Shown here: piece after piece, positions 13,681-26,700 of the stretch
How positions within the stretch are numbered: position 1 is the stretch's first letter
Layout of the letters: every line of letters starts with the position of its first letter
From: Larus michahellis
Taxonomy: Eukaryota; Chordata; Aves; Charadriiformes; Laridae
Direction of reading: 5' to 3'
NCBI RefSeq assembly: GCF_964199755.1
Contig: NC_133913.1
Coordinates: 6,054,201 to 6,118,200, forward strand
Length of the DNA stretch: 64,000 bases
The notes under the pieces: generated by a model
The model's input: only the letters and a program-made list of their open reading frames with translations
Told to the model about the DNA's origin: nothing
The model's database searches: none
Position numbers and translations under genes: made by a program

Positions 13681-14330
13681 AGCCCGGCTGTGCTGAGCTT
13701 TGCCACACCAGCCCCAGCTGAGCGTCACCTGCACTGGTCCCCTGGGAGGATGCTGCATCCTCCTGGGTCCCTCTGGGAGTTGGGGACCCATCCCTGGGTC
13801 CCCATCTGCCAGGTTTGGCCAGGCCAGACCCCGCACGGAGCTAACGCAGCCCGGGGTGTCCCTGGGAGGGGACAGGGACCTGTCCCCGTGTCCCTGCGAT
13901 GGGATGAACAGCTCTTGTGTCCCAGAGGTGGGCAAGGGACCCATCCCCATGCTGGGACGGGGAGTGGTGCACATGGTGGGACAGGGATGGGGGCCGTGAC
14001 CTTGTGCTGGGACAAGCGCAGGACTGAGCATCTCTGTGGTGGGCCAGGGAGCAGCCACGTGTCCCCACAGTGGGGCAAAAGTCAGCTGGAGGGAGCTCGG
14101 TGGCACTCGCCACATGCCATCACCCCCCCCACTCAGATGTGAAGGTGGGGACGGTCCGAGCCCTTGGGGACAGGCCAGGGTGGAGTGTGGGACATGGGGA
14201 GGACGTCGGTGGGGGTGAGGCGGAGGGGAGCAGGGACCGGAGCATCCTCGCAGATGAAATTTGCACCGTACTTCCCACCCCCCCACCCCCAGCGCCGGTG
14301 AAAAGCAGAACCCCCATCATTTTCCAAATC

Positions 14331-14336
14331 TTTATT
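14331..14336 (-). promoter_or_regulatory. ADAM11: Poly(A) signal AATAAA for ADAM11
   Basis: The plus strand reads TTTATT, so the mRNA reads AATAAA, in an A/T-rich pocket inside otherwise GC-rich DNA. It is the only good signal downstream of the ADAM11 stop. Confidence 0.65.
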
Positions 14337-14850
14337 GTAAATAAATTCTGTGACATTGCAGGAGCCTTCCCGAGGGGGGTGCGGCCGGAGCCGAGCGAGG
14401 AGCACGCGGCGTCTCCGGCAGCGGCATCTCCGGCAGCGGGCGGCTCCCCAGCGCGTGCAAAGCAGGAGCGCGAGACGAGGCGCAGGCGGCCAGGGGTGGC
14501 TGAACCCCCACTCCCCCCCCCAAGCCACGACCTGGGGCCCCGTCCCGGCTGCGGGCGGTAGCGCAGAGCGAGGGGGTGCGGGACGGCGGTGCGGCTGGCG
14601 GTGAGTTGGCGGGGCGGGGGTCTGCCACCCCCTCTGTGCTTGTCCCCCCACCGCGTGCCGGGATGGGGCCCTTCGGCTCAGCCCATTGCGGGGGGGTCTG
14701 GGGTTGTGGGGGGTGTGTTTTGCTCTCTCGGCTCTGGAAGCACTGGGTGCACCCCCCCAGTCCCGGCCGCGGGCCCTCCCTGGCGCGTCCGCGGCGGCAC
14801 CGCTTGACCTTACAGCGTTAAAATCATTAAGAAAAAAAACCCCGATATTT

Positions 14851-14874
14851 ATATATATATATATATATATATAT
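14851..14874. repeat. (AT)n dinucleotide microsatellite
   Basis: An uninterrupted run of AT units, about 12 copies, inside the inferred ADAM11 3' UTR and preceded by an A-run. Confidence 0.95.
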
Positions 14875-16691
14875 TAATGTCCCCAAACCCAGTGACAACA
14901 GTGGCTTCTTGCTCTGAAACAGGGGTGTCCCCTTGCCGCAGGGATCACCCGGGCACTGTGGCCGTGACAGCTGTGGGGACGCTGTGGTGACAGTGATAGA
15001 GATGGGGCGGGGGGGGGGGGGGGAAGTGTGTGGGTTGTTTGTCCCGCCCCCCCCCCCACCCCCCGTGCCCGTGGTGGCCCCACGTCCCCCAGCCCGTCAC
15101 CGATACCTCACCTGACGAGCCACCACCAAAGCCCAGCCTGGGGACATCCAGGCACCCCACGTCCCGCTGTCACCTCACCTCCCGACACCCTGGCACGGTG
15201 GCACTCTGTCCCCTGTCTGGTGCCACCACAGCCAAGGCTGGGCTGTCACACGAGGTTGGGGGCCACCACGCGCCTCGGCCATGGCTGGGCTTGGGGACAC
15301 CCTTGGTCACCTTCTGCATCCATGGCAAAGGGGCCTGGCATAGGCAGGGACAGCGGGCGACGGAGAGCGCAGAGGGGACACCCCCACGCCGCTGTGGGCA
15401 TGGGGTGTCATCCCCTGTTGTCCCCCCGCTGAGTGTCACCAGAGGTGTCCCCCCCCTCCCACCGCTGAGTCTCACCAGTGGCTGAAGCGACCGGTGTGGG
15501 CCCCCGGTGCTCCGTGGCCCTGCGGAGCCACCCCATGCAGGGTGACGTGGGGACGGGGGTGACACATCCCACCCGCCTGCCATGGGGCTGGGGGACACCC
15601 AGCAGGTGCTGTGACCAGCCCGCCATGGGGCTGGGGTGACACGTGCCACCCACCCCAGCAGCCCCACGTGCCGCCAGTCCCCCAGGGTGGGCCCTGCTGT
15701 CACCTGCCCCCCCACCAGCCCCACTGCCACCACTTTGGGGTTCACCTGCCTGAGCTGGGGGGGGGGGGACGGACGTGGGGGCCCCATGGCTGGGTGGGTG
15801 CAGCCATGACGTTTGAGGGGACATACCCCGCCGTGGGGGGGGGGGGCTGATGGGCTGGTTTGGGCGGGGGGACAGGGGACACCTGGGGGTGCAGACCTGG
15901 CCCCTCCCATGGACCCCATCCCAGTCCTGGCATCTGGGGTGGGGGGGACACAGCTCCCAGGCCCTGCACTTTGAGGCGGGGGGTGTGGGGGTGTGGGGGT
16001 GTTACTGGCCTGGTACTGGGGTACACTGGCCTGCCATTTGGGGGACCCAGGCCCCAAAGATGTAAGATGCTGGCGAGGGGGGTGCGGGGGGGGCAGAGGA
16101 GAGGAGGGGGGGCTGGGGGGGGGCTGTCCCCCGCAGGTACATTCATCCCGGTGCTGGGGGTGCCGCCAGCCCCGGGGTGGGGGCCCGGGGGCCCATACAT
16201 TCGTGGCAGCACGGTGGGGGGTCGGGGGGGGGCGGGATGGTCCCGGGTGCCCCCCCGGCTCTCCTCCTTGGCCGGACTCTTGGCGGCGGCAGCGGCGCCC
16301 CGTTTAATTGCTGTTAATGAGGCGCTGGGGAGTGTGTGTGGGGGGGGGGGAGGCGTGGAGCGAAGCGGCCCCACTCAGGCCCCCCCGGACCTGCAACACA
16401 GAAGTGGGGTGCATTTAGTGTGGGGCTGTGACATGGGAGGGGGGGACACATGGGGGGGGACACCGAGCTGAAAAGAGCCAGCATGGGGGGGGCTGCTGCC
16501 CGGCCCCCCCCTCCTCCCTTAACCACCGTCTCTTTTCAGCTGTGGGGGGCACAGAGATGGAGACAGCACGGCCGGACACACAGCGACACGGACAGACGGG
16601 CCCGGCCCGGGGGGGGCTCCCACGCCGTCAGGCTGCCGGACGGTGACAGTGACGGTGACGGTGACGAGGAGGAGATGATGGGGGGGGACGG

Positions 16692-17743
16692 TTACACTCC
16701 CTGCTGCGCCGGGTCGTACCTTCCTCGACGGATGTTCCTTGGGGGGGGGGCGGCGGGGGGAGAGGAGAGGAGCGTTAGTGCCACCCCTGTGTCCCCGCCT
16801 CCGTGTCCCTGCTCCCACAGGCAGCAGATGTGTCCCAGTGCCAGGCAGGGGCACACACACGAGGGCCACCAACACAGACACCACCACCCCCCCGGCACCC
16901 CATGCTTGGGGACAGACACGGCCAGGACGCAGTCGGGGTGACAGTGACCCCCCCAGTGACACATGCAGGCAGGGCAGGCAGGGAGAGGGGACCAGGCAGG
17001 GAGAGGGGACCCCGCTGGGACAAGGGACCAGGCGGGGACAAGGGGCCAGGCATCCCCAGCCCCCAGGGGACCACACCGCAGGCGATGCCCAACTCAGGGG
17101 GGACGACTGGCGGTGCCCCCACCCAGGGGTGCTCCGGGTGTCCCCAGGAGGGCAGAAGCCTGGCCCTGGCGCGGTGACACTGTGCAGGGGGTACATGGCC
17201 GGTGCCAGCAGCGGAAGGGGACGAGCCATGCGATGGCTGCTTACTTAAATCCCCAGCCTGTCCCCCCTAGGACGATGGCGGCCACCAGCACGGCCCCCGC
17301 GATGGAGCCGATAATGATATTGGTGCCACTGGGACCTGTGACAGAGGGGACAGGGAGGAGGGGACAGGGACACACGTCAGTGGGGGGGACGACAGGGACA
17401 CAGCCCCAGGGCAGCCCCAGCACTGTGGGGACCTGGGGAGGGGGGGACACACAAGACCAGGTGCGCCCCGTGGAGCTGTGGCACCGGGCGGGGGGACAAC
17501 AGGGACACCAGACCCCCCTGGGAATGGCTGGGGCCAAAGTGGGACGCCCCAGCCCGTGGGGACCGGGGACAGCAGGGACAGGGGGAGCCCGTCCTGCCCC
17601 CCCCCCTGCTTCCGCGGGGCGCACGGACCCTTGTATCGCTCCGTCTCCCCCGTCGGCTTCGGCTCGGGGATGGGGTCGTAGACGCTGCAGTCCTTCCCCG
17701 TCCACTCGGCCCGGCAGATGCACTTGCCCTCGTTGCTGCAAAC
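16692..17743 (-). CDS. ADAM11: ADAM11 EGF-like, transmembrane and cytoplasmic exons 24-26
   Basis: Residues 688-770. '[19 protein letters not shown]' is the EGF-like module. '[19 protein letters not shown]' (about residues 728-747) is the transmembrane helix, identical or nearly so to mammalian ADAM11. The cytoplasmic tail is very short and basic ([11 protein letters not shown]) and ends at TAA 16694-16692. The donor after exon 24 is a weak GTCCGT. The donor after exon 25 overlaps an in-frame TAA (AA|GTAAGC), so intron retention would end the protein at WGFK. Confidence 0.93.
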
Positions 17744-20700
17744 CTGCGAGGGGACGGCGTCACCCCGCCGCTGCCATCACACCCTCCCGGGTCCCCCTTG
17801 TCCCTTCCGTGTCCCTCACCCCGTGGTCGAAGCAGATCTTCCCGTCCCAGCTGCCGGGGCAGGAGCTGAAGTTAAAGGCGGTGGCTGGAAGGCATTTGCG
17901 GTCGAGACACAGCATGCCGGGCCCGCAGGGCGTCCCGTCCTCCACGTAGCTCAGGTCCGAGCCGTCCACCAGCTGCACGTGGCCTCCCCTGCGCCAGGAC
18001 GGTGAGAGCAGGTGACACCGGGAGCTCCCTCCCGCCTCACCCGGGGACGTCCCCGTCCCTGTCCCCACGGCGGTGGCACCCACCTGCAGTCCACATAGCG
18101 GTTTTGGTGGAAGAAGGTGGTGGCGGCGATCTCGCCGCTGAGCTCGCCCAGCCGGGGCGCGCCCGAGATGTTGGCGCAGAGGAGGAAGCCGCAGAGGACG
18201 TCCCTGCAAGGCACCGGTGGCATCGCCGGGGTGGGCGGGTGGCACCCGGGAGGGGACACGGCGGGGACAGGGCACACTCACTGCTTGTTGCACTGCAGCC
18301 AGCCCAGGCCCTCGCGCCCGCAGTTGCCCCTCTCGGTCCCCTCCACGTTGAGCTTCTCATAGCAGAAGCGCTCGGCTGAGCCTGGGAGAAAGTGGGTGTC
18401 ACCCGCTTGTCACCCCCTGTCCCCCCCACCCCGAACCTGACAAAGCCACCTCGGAGCTGTCACTTACCGCGGCCCCACAGCGCGTTGCACTGCCGGTCTC
18501 TGGTTTTGCAGCGCCCGCCGTAGCATCGTCCCTGGGGAGCAGCAGCGGGGTCACAGGGATGGAGAGGGGCTCGCACATGCGTGGCCACCGAGGTGGCGCA
18601 AGGACCACGCTCCCCCCGCCACGACTCTGCTCGGCCCCGGGACCACCGCGTGGCACGGAGAGCCAGGGGACAGTGTCTGGGGGACGGGACACCACGCGCA
18701 CAGGCATGGAAGGTTTGCCCGGCTGCGGGGGGACGGGGGAGACTCACAGAGCCCGTGGCTGCCGGGAAAACATGTGGGATCTGGGATCCGTGGCCGTGCA
18801 CACGAGGAAGGCGCATGGCACGGAGCACGGCCCCGGCTCGTGCAGCGTGGGGACGACAAAGCGGTGCACGGGGAGGGCTCACACACCCTGGGGACCCGCC
18901 TCACCCTGAGCCCCAGACGCGCCTGCGAGCGCGAGCACCAGGATGCCGCAGCCCACGGGGACGTGCCAGAGCCCCACGGCCGTGTCCCGCCACGCCGGGC
19001 TGGACTCACCTGCTCGTTTTCGCAGAAGTAGCCGTCCAGCTTGTGGAGGTTGGGGGGACACTGCGGGGGACACGGAGAAGAGGACGGGTGACACCGCATG
19101 GCTGCACATCGTGTCCCCTCCCCGTCCCCCCCAGCCCGGCTCACCTGGCTGGAGTCCCCGGTGCAGGTCTCGGGGATGTCGCACTCGTTCACGGCCTCCC
19201 GGCAGGACACGCCGCGCGGCTCGTACTGCACCAGGGGGGTGGGGGTGGGTGAAGGTGCCACGTCAGGACCCCATGGCACAGGGACCCCGGCGGGTCACCG
19301 GGTCCAGCCCCGCGGGACGCCGGCTCCGTCCCCCACCCCGCACCTTGCAGCCTTTGCAGCAGAGCCCGTCGCTGCACATGGCGTCGTGGGTCAGCGTGCA
19401 CTTCTTGCAGCAGTTGCCCCCGCTCTTCGCGCACTCCTGCCGGGACAGCGGCCGGCACCGCACATCAGCCACCCGGCACCGCACAGTGGCCACCCCGCAA
19501 TGCCGGTGGCCCCGGCGCGGCCACGGCAAGCAAAGCCCAGTCCCCGCTCACCGCCAGCGAGCCGCAGTCGCACTCCTCTCCCGCCTCCACGAAGCCGTTG
19601 CCGCACTCCGGAGGGTCCAGGAGCTGCCGGGATGGAGGGGAGGGGGGAGCAAGAGATGCTGGGGGGGTGGTCCCTGAGCTGAGTGCTGCCACGAGCCCCC
19701 CCCAAAAAGGGCGTAATGTCCCCAGGGGCTGGCAGGACCCCCAGGTCGCTTGCTTTGTGCTCTGTTCCCCTCACTGGGGACACCGGGTTTGATGCCAGCG
19801 CTGTTACCTTGGAGGTGGCAGGGGCTGGGGAGAGCACGCGTCCCCAGGGACCCTCGGAGCCACCCCCAGGGCATTTCCCCCCCCCACCCCACGATGGCCA
19901 CCCAAGGGTCTGGGGGTCCGGGGGGGGCCGTTTTACCTTCAGGGGTTTGTTGAAGAGGCAGCTGCCGCCGCCGTCCTGCAGGAACTGGTTGTACTCGTCG
20001 ATGCTGCAGCGGGAGAACTTCCGCGGGAGGTAGTACCTGGGGGACGGGGACACCGTCACCCCCTGCACCGCCCGGGCGGCATCGCCGGGCACCCAAAAGG
20101 GGGCACCACCCTCAGCGACGCCACCATGGGGCACGCGGGGGACGATGGCAGCGCCACCCCGAGCGGGCACCCACCCCGTGTCCTCCATGATACAGCCCAG
20201 CCAGGAGTCCGGGCACCGGCAGTCCCCTGGGAGGAGAGGAGACAGGCTGGGGGTGCCGCCTGTCCCGTCGCCGGCCTGGTGGCACCGCGGCGTCCCCCCA
20301 CTGTCCCCATCCCGCTCCCGGGGGGGTGGCAGGTACCTGCCGCCGCACGGTGCTTGTTCCACATCATGCCCACGTTCTGCCCCAGGGTCTGCGCCAGCGT
20401 CACTGCCATGGCCGCCACGTTGCCGTACTGCACGGGAGGGACGGGGGAGTCACCGCGGGGACCCCCCCCCCGTCCCCAGCCTGCTCTCGTGGGGGTCTCG
20501 CCGCACCCACCTCGTTGACGCCGCCGGCGCGGGTGGGCGAGCAGATGCCCCCCACGAAGGCGGTGCCGCTGCGGCTGCTCTGAAACGTCCGACCCCTGCG
20601 AGGAAGAGGACGGTGGGGACGGGGGACGGCGGCTCCCAGCCCCGGGGAGGTGACGCGGCCGCGGCGCTCACGAGAAGAGGTGGACGGTGTCGCTCTGCTC

Positions 20701-23700
20701 CGCCGGCCCCTCGCGCCGGTACTTCACAAACTCATTCAGGGTCTCCAGGGAGTCTTCCCCCATCCGGATCCGGTCCTCCGAGGCCCACGTCTCCATGGCC
20801 ACCAGCACGATGCGGGTGTTGAGCTGCTCCTTGTAGATCTGCGGGGGCGAGGGGACAGCACTGGGGACAAAACCCCTGGGGACAAACCCACCAGACACTG
20901 GGGCAAACCCCCCGGGGACAAACCCACCAGGTGCTGGGGACAAATTCCCTGGGGACAAACGCTCCAGGCACTGGGGACAAGCCCCCCACGGTCAAAACCC
21001 CGGTGGGACCAAACCCCCAGGGACAAAGCCACCAGGTGCCGGGGACAAACCACTCCAGGGACAAAGCCACCAGGCAATGGGGACCAACCCTTCCAGGGAC
21101 CAGCCCACCAGGTACCAACTCCCTGGAGACAAACCCACCAGGTGCTGGGGACAAAACCCCCAGTGGCACAAGCCCACCAGGCGATGGGGACAACCTCCCT
21201 CAGGGACGAACCCATCAACTGCTGGGGACAAACTCCACAAGGACAAACCCACCATCTGCCAGTCACCCCCCCCCCCCCCCAGGACAACAACCCCAGGGAC
21301 AAACCCACCAGGGATGATCCCATGTCCCATTCCCCGCCTCCGGGGACGAGCCCACTGAGGAAAAACACCCTGGGAATGAACTCCCTGGGGACACCCCCCA
21401 CCCCCCCCCCCAAGGTGACAGCAACCAAGACCCTGGGGACAAACCCACACACACACACTGGGCACAAACCCCCCCAGCAGCGCCCCCCCCTCACCATGTC
21501 AGCCAGGTTGACCACGGACTTGGCGAAGTTGCTGGTGAGAACCACGGACTTGCGGAACTGCAGGAACTGGGCGGGGGGAAGGACGCCAGGGGCCAGGTTG
21601 GGCTTGGAGGGGGGGGGCCACCCTGACCCCCACCCTCCCCCCACCCCACCGGCCCCGACACCCCCGCCGCGCTTACCAGCTGGTGGTCGTTCACCACCGC
21701 CAGCTCGATGTACTTGGTCTCGCTGTGCACCGTGTGCTGGGCTCGGCGGACCTGCCGGCGAGAGCCACGGCTGAGCCACCCCCGCCACGATCCGTCCCCC
21801 CACCCTGGGCGAAGGGGCGTTATGGCCCCTTTTGGGGGATATTTGGGGCGCCTGGGGCGGGGGAAGCCGCCTGGTGGGGGCTCGGGGGTGGATCCTGCAT
21901 TGCCAGTGGGTCCCCAGGGCGTCCCCGAGCCGGCGCAGCGTCCTCCTGCAAACATGTCCCCAGCACCCAGGGACCAGCCCGGCTGCGCTCGCAGCGGGGC
22001 CGTGCCGTGGGCCAGTGGCCGCCCTGGCGAGGCTGAGCCCGCAGGTGGAGGCCAACTGGGGTCAAGCATCCCTGCCCCGTGTCCCCTGTCCCCCACTGTC
22101 CCCACTAACCTGCCGCCGCCGCCGCAGCTTTGGTAACCCGCCCGCGACACGCTGGTTCAGCGCAGGGAAGAGGCAGCCTGGAGAGAAGGGACAGAGCTGG
22201 TGACATACGGGACAGAGCTGGTGACATACAGGACACAGGGCCACCATCAGTGGTCCTTGGGGACCCGTGCTGGCTCCACGCGAAGGCTCACCTGGTCGGG
22301 CGCAGCTGGGGACGCGCTGGACGACGTGTGGATGAAGGCCCTGCCATGGAGAGACAAGTGTCATGGCCACGTGTGGACGTGACAGCAGGGAGGGGGGGCC
22401 ACCACGTCCCCGTGTCCCCAGGGCTGTCCCCGAGCTGCAGCCAGACCTGTAGGGCTGCGCTGGGGAAACTGAGGCAGGCACACGGCGGGTCTCGGTGCCG
22501 CCACCCACCTGCCCGTGCTCAGCGCCCGCCTGGGGCTCGATCAGGTAGGTGGCTCGGCCGTCCGAGAAGACCCCTCTGCGAAGAGAGATGGGGGGTGGCG
22601 GGGTGCAGGGGGTGCAGCACCCCCCCGCCCAGGCCGCCTTCCGTCCCGCCCGGCGGCGGGGGGTACTCACCGCAGGCCCTGGCAGCTGGAGAGAGCGGCG
22701 AAGGAGCGGGGCTGCCCCCGGATCCGGCCCTGGTAGTAGCAGTGCTCCCCCGCGCCCTGCGGAGCCGGGAGAGGCCGCTCAGCCGCCCGCGTCCAGCTCC
22801 CCGCTGCCGCGCAGGCAGCTGCCCCCCATCGCCGGCATCCCTCCCCCTACCCCCCCCCCCGAGCCCGCACCCCGGGCCGGTGGCTCTGGGGTCGGCTGCC
22901 CGCCACCTCGGGGTGCGCCTGGCGCCCACGGCACGGGGTGGGCACCCACCGGGAGGCTGGTGGTGCGGCGGCGTGTGACCACCCATCACCCGAGGGAGGG
23001 TGATCCCCCCCATCGACCCGGGGGGCAGCACCCCGATGCCTGGGCTGGGCACCCCAGGGGCGGGGGGCACCCCGCGGCTGCCCAGGTGAAGATGCCGAAC
23101 TGCTGGTGGCCGCTGCCGGACTGCTCCTGGACCTAGAAGTCTGCCACCATGACCCCTGAGTTGGCATGGCGCGGCATGGCACGGTACAGCGTGGCACGGC
23201 ATGGCACGGCATGGCACGGCACGGCATGGCACGGCACGGCACAATGTGGCACGACACGGTGTGGTAGAACGTGGCATGACATGGTGTGGCATGACATGGT
23301 ACGGCACAGCGCAATGTGGCACGGCATGGCGTGGCATGGCATGGCATGGTGTGATAGAGTGTGGCACGGCATGGCATGGCACGGCGTGGCATGGCCCAGC
23401 ACAGCGCGGCGCGCAGCTTACCGTGCTGTGGCTGCCGTTGCTGCCCGTGCCCAGGTGCCGCTCCACGTAGTGGGAGGCAAGGAGGTGGCTGCGGGGGGCA
23501 GGCGGGGGGTGAGCGGCCGTGGCGGTGGGGAGGAAGAGGAGGAAGAGGAGGAGGAGGGAGACGGCAGCCTCCCGTGCTGCTGGCAGCACCCTCGTGGTGC
23601 ACCCACCCACCACCCACACACGTGGCATCACCCCGGCATGGGACCCCCGCGCTGCGGCAGGTGCTGGCGCCCCACGGGCTCCTCTCCCCCTGCCCCGGCT

Positions 23701-26700
23701 CAGCCCCGGTGCCGGCACTGGGAGGGCTCCGCACAACCCCCCTCCCAGTCCCCAAGGACCCCCGGCTCCTCCACCCCCTCCCTCCTGCCGGGGGGTGCCC
23801 CCAGCCCCACAGCGGGTGCCCCCAGCCCCTCCGGGACCCCCGGGGCCGCTCACTGGTTCAGCCGGAGGTCGAGGGTGAAGGCCGAGCCGAAGGCGCGCAC
23901 CACGAAGCTCACCCGGGCCAGGTGCAGCCCCTGCAAGAGACGGAGCCATCAGCCGCCCCCCCCCGCACCGTGCCCCCCCTAAAGAAAATTAAAAATTAAA
24001 ATAATTAAAAAAAACCCCAACCCAAATGCAGCCGCTAAAGGTGCGCTTTTGTTTTTAACCCCCAGCAATTCAACGTGAAGGAAAACGCTGGGGTTTTGCC
24101 CCAAAATCGTCACTCCTGAGGTGCTGGGAGGGCACCCGCGTCCTGTCGCCCACCTCCTCGGGAGCCATATTTTGGGGGGGGGTGGGGGGCTGGCGGGGTG
24201 TCTGCTGGAGCATCCCCCCCGGCAGGCCCAGCTCGGCGGCGGCAATGCCGAGCCGGCGTTCTGCCCGCCCTGCGGCGCCCGTCGCTCCTGACCTAGTTCC
24301 TGCGGGCGGCAGCGGGAGCCGCGCTCTGCGGCGCCTGCTGAGACCCGGCAAACTCGCCGCACGCGTGAGGCTCCATCACCACCCGCGGCTCCCTGGGGAG
24401 CTCCGCGGCTCCGCACCGGGATACACGGGGGCCGGCAAAAGCCAAACCTTCCCTGGGGTGCCCCGTCCCCCTCGCCGGGACCCCGGGCACAGCACAGGAC
24501 GGTGACGCGGGGACAAGGACCCGTTTCCCACCGCGCAGCACCCCGGGGGGGGGATGACACCCCCGGCCAAGACCGCGTCCGCTGGGCCAGGCAGCGCGGC
24601 CGGGAGAGACTCCCAGGGGATCAGCTGGATCCCAGCCCCGGATCCCCTGGGATCCGCAGCCGCTGCATCCCTCCGCGACGCCCTGGTTTAACACCTCCCT
24701 GAAATCCCGCCAGCGCCGGCTGCGGCCCGGCCACCCCCCGGCTTTTCCCGGCATCCGGCGGTTTTACTTAACGCCGGGTTTAAATCACCTTTGCGGCAAT
24801 TGCAGCTCATTATTTCGCCTTTTATCCGGCGAGGATGGGGGGGGATCAATGCGCGCCGGCCTCCGCAGCCATCACCAACCCCCCCCCCGCCCCGGTGCCG
24901 GATGGGATGCACGTGCCGGTTCCCCGAAACGCCGGGCAAACTGGCCCCGGGGTGAAGGTCACGCGAAGGCACCGAGCCCAGGGAGGGGGGAATGGCTGCG
25001 GTTTGGGTGTCGGCAGCGGTGGGACGCTGGGGCTGCTCCCACGTGGCCCGGACCCGGAGCCATGAGCCCGTTCATTCCGCCGCAGCCCTCTCTGCCCGCT
25101 CCGTTGGGGCTCTCCCGACGCCCGCACGATGCCGGCACACGGATTTAATGGGATTTGGCAGCACACATGGGTGCCCCGCCGGGGGGACGGTGGCGATACG
25201 GTCCCCGGTGCGGGCATGAAGGCTCTGGTTCAGGACGCCGGTGGCCACGCGCACGCCCAGGTGTGCCTGGGACGGTGACAGCAGCTGCTTGGGGACCTGC
25301 CCACCCACCCGGGGACCCCCAAAAGAGAGCGCGTGGGGGAGCTGCGGTTCACTTACGGGGCCTCCTCCTCCTCTTCCTCCTCCTCCCCCAGGCTCATTCC
25401 TGACCCTGGTGTCCAGCTGGTGCTTCTGGACTTCTCCTCCCGCGCTCTGCCCCACCAGCCTGCTGGGGTGGGTGATCTGGGAAACCACCCGCCCGTCCTG
25501 CCATCCGGCCCGGGGGGGCCGCCGCTGCAGCGAGCTGGCCTGAGCAGCAGGACCTGCGGGCGAGGGGAGCCGATCGCCACGGCCCAGGGAGGGCTGGGGA
25601 CACGGGGGCTGGGGACATGGCTGGGGGGGGGGCTGAGGTTGAGGAGGGCTGGGGATGGGGACATGCTCTGGGGGCTGTCCCAAGTGTGGCATTGCATCCC
25701 AAAGGGGACACCCCCCTGTCCCAGACGGGCTGCCCAGGGGACGTGGAGGGTGGGTATGGGGACATGTCCCAGCGTGGACGGCTGGGGGACACAGCGGGGG
25801 GACAGCCAGGTATGGCCGTGTGTCCAGGAGGGGACACCCAGGAAGCACGGGCTGGGGGGTGTCCAGGGGACGTGGGGGACCAGGATGGGGACACACCTGG
25901 GAGGGGAAGCTCAGGGGGCCTCAGACACAGTGGCACATCCTGGAGGGGACGCGGGCGGCTGGGAAAGCGACACATCCCAGAGGGGGGCACCCAGGGGACG
26001 TGGGGGCACCCAGGAACGCCATTACAGCTGGAGGAAGGGGGGGAGGGTCTGGCCACAGGAGCACATCCTGGAGGGGACATCCAGGGGACGGGGAGGGCCG
26101 GGATGGGGACATTTCCCAAGGGGACATGGAGGGCTGCTATGGGGACACCTCCTGAGGGGACGTGGAGGGCCTCTATAGGGACACCCCCCAGCGGGGACAC
26201 CGAGGGGACAGGAGGGCTGGTGTGGGGACACCTCTAGAGGCGGGGGGGACACCCAGGGGGCACCAGAGCGCTGCTATGGGATCACATCCCAAGGGGACAT
26301 GGAGGGCCGCTACAGGGACATCTCCTGGGGGGGGGGACACCCAGGGGTCAGGGGGGCCGATATGGGACACCCCCAGAAGGGACACGAGGGGCTGCTCCGG
26401 GGACACCTCCTGGAGGGGACACCCAGGGGACACGGCGTGGGGGGGGGACCGCTATGGGGACGCCTCCCGAGCGGACACGGGGGGCTGCCCGGGGGACGCC
26501 TCCCGCGGGGGGACACCCCGGGGACCGGCTGCGGGGCCGGGGCTGGGGGGGGCGCAGGTGCGGGCCCGGGCGGGGGTGGGGGGCGCGGGCCCGGCCCCTC
26601 CCGGGGCGCTGCGGGGCGGCGCTGCGGAAAAATGTGTCGATGCAGCGAAAAAGCCGCAGCGGCGGCGGGGCCGGGAACCGGGAGAGGAACCGGGGAGCGA

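Larger units (their letters stand above)
9804..14309. other. Intergenic DNA between the CR1 and the ADAM11 3' end
   Basis: No coding exon is recognised on either strand. GC content and G/C homopolymers rise sharply from about 12.5 kb onward. Long open frames at 12.5-14.3 kb are stop-poor by composition and show no domain or conserved block. Two short tandem repeats lie at 13.2 and 13.6 kb. Confidence 0.5.
14310..16691 (-). other. ADAM11: ADAM11 3' UTR
   Basis: Sequence on the minus strand between the ADAM11 stop codon (16692-16694) and the AATAAA at 14331-14336, which is followed by a plausible cleavage zone near 14310. Length is about 2.4 kb. It contains an (AT)n microsatellite and many long G tracts when read on the plus strand (C tracts in the mRNA). 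The UTR end is inferred from the poly(A) signal only. Confidence 0.65.

Noticed and set aside
12500-14286. Several 200-295 codon open frames on both strands near 12.5-14.3 kb
   Set aside because: All are low-complexity, overlap each other on both strands and show no splice-phase logic or conserved block.
1-14300. GJC1 (connexin 45) expected next to ADAM11
   Set aside because: No frame of about 390 codons with connexin features is present in either orientation. It probably lies beyond the left edge.
20736-22055. 439-codon minus-strand open frame inside ADAM11
   Set aside because: It reads through exons 9-11 and the intervening introns, including the intron 10 minisatellite. The true product is the spliced ADAM11 frame.
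23161-23405. CRISPR-like repeat array
   Set aside because: The units are 5-bp satellite repeats without spacers in a vertebrate intron.
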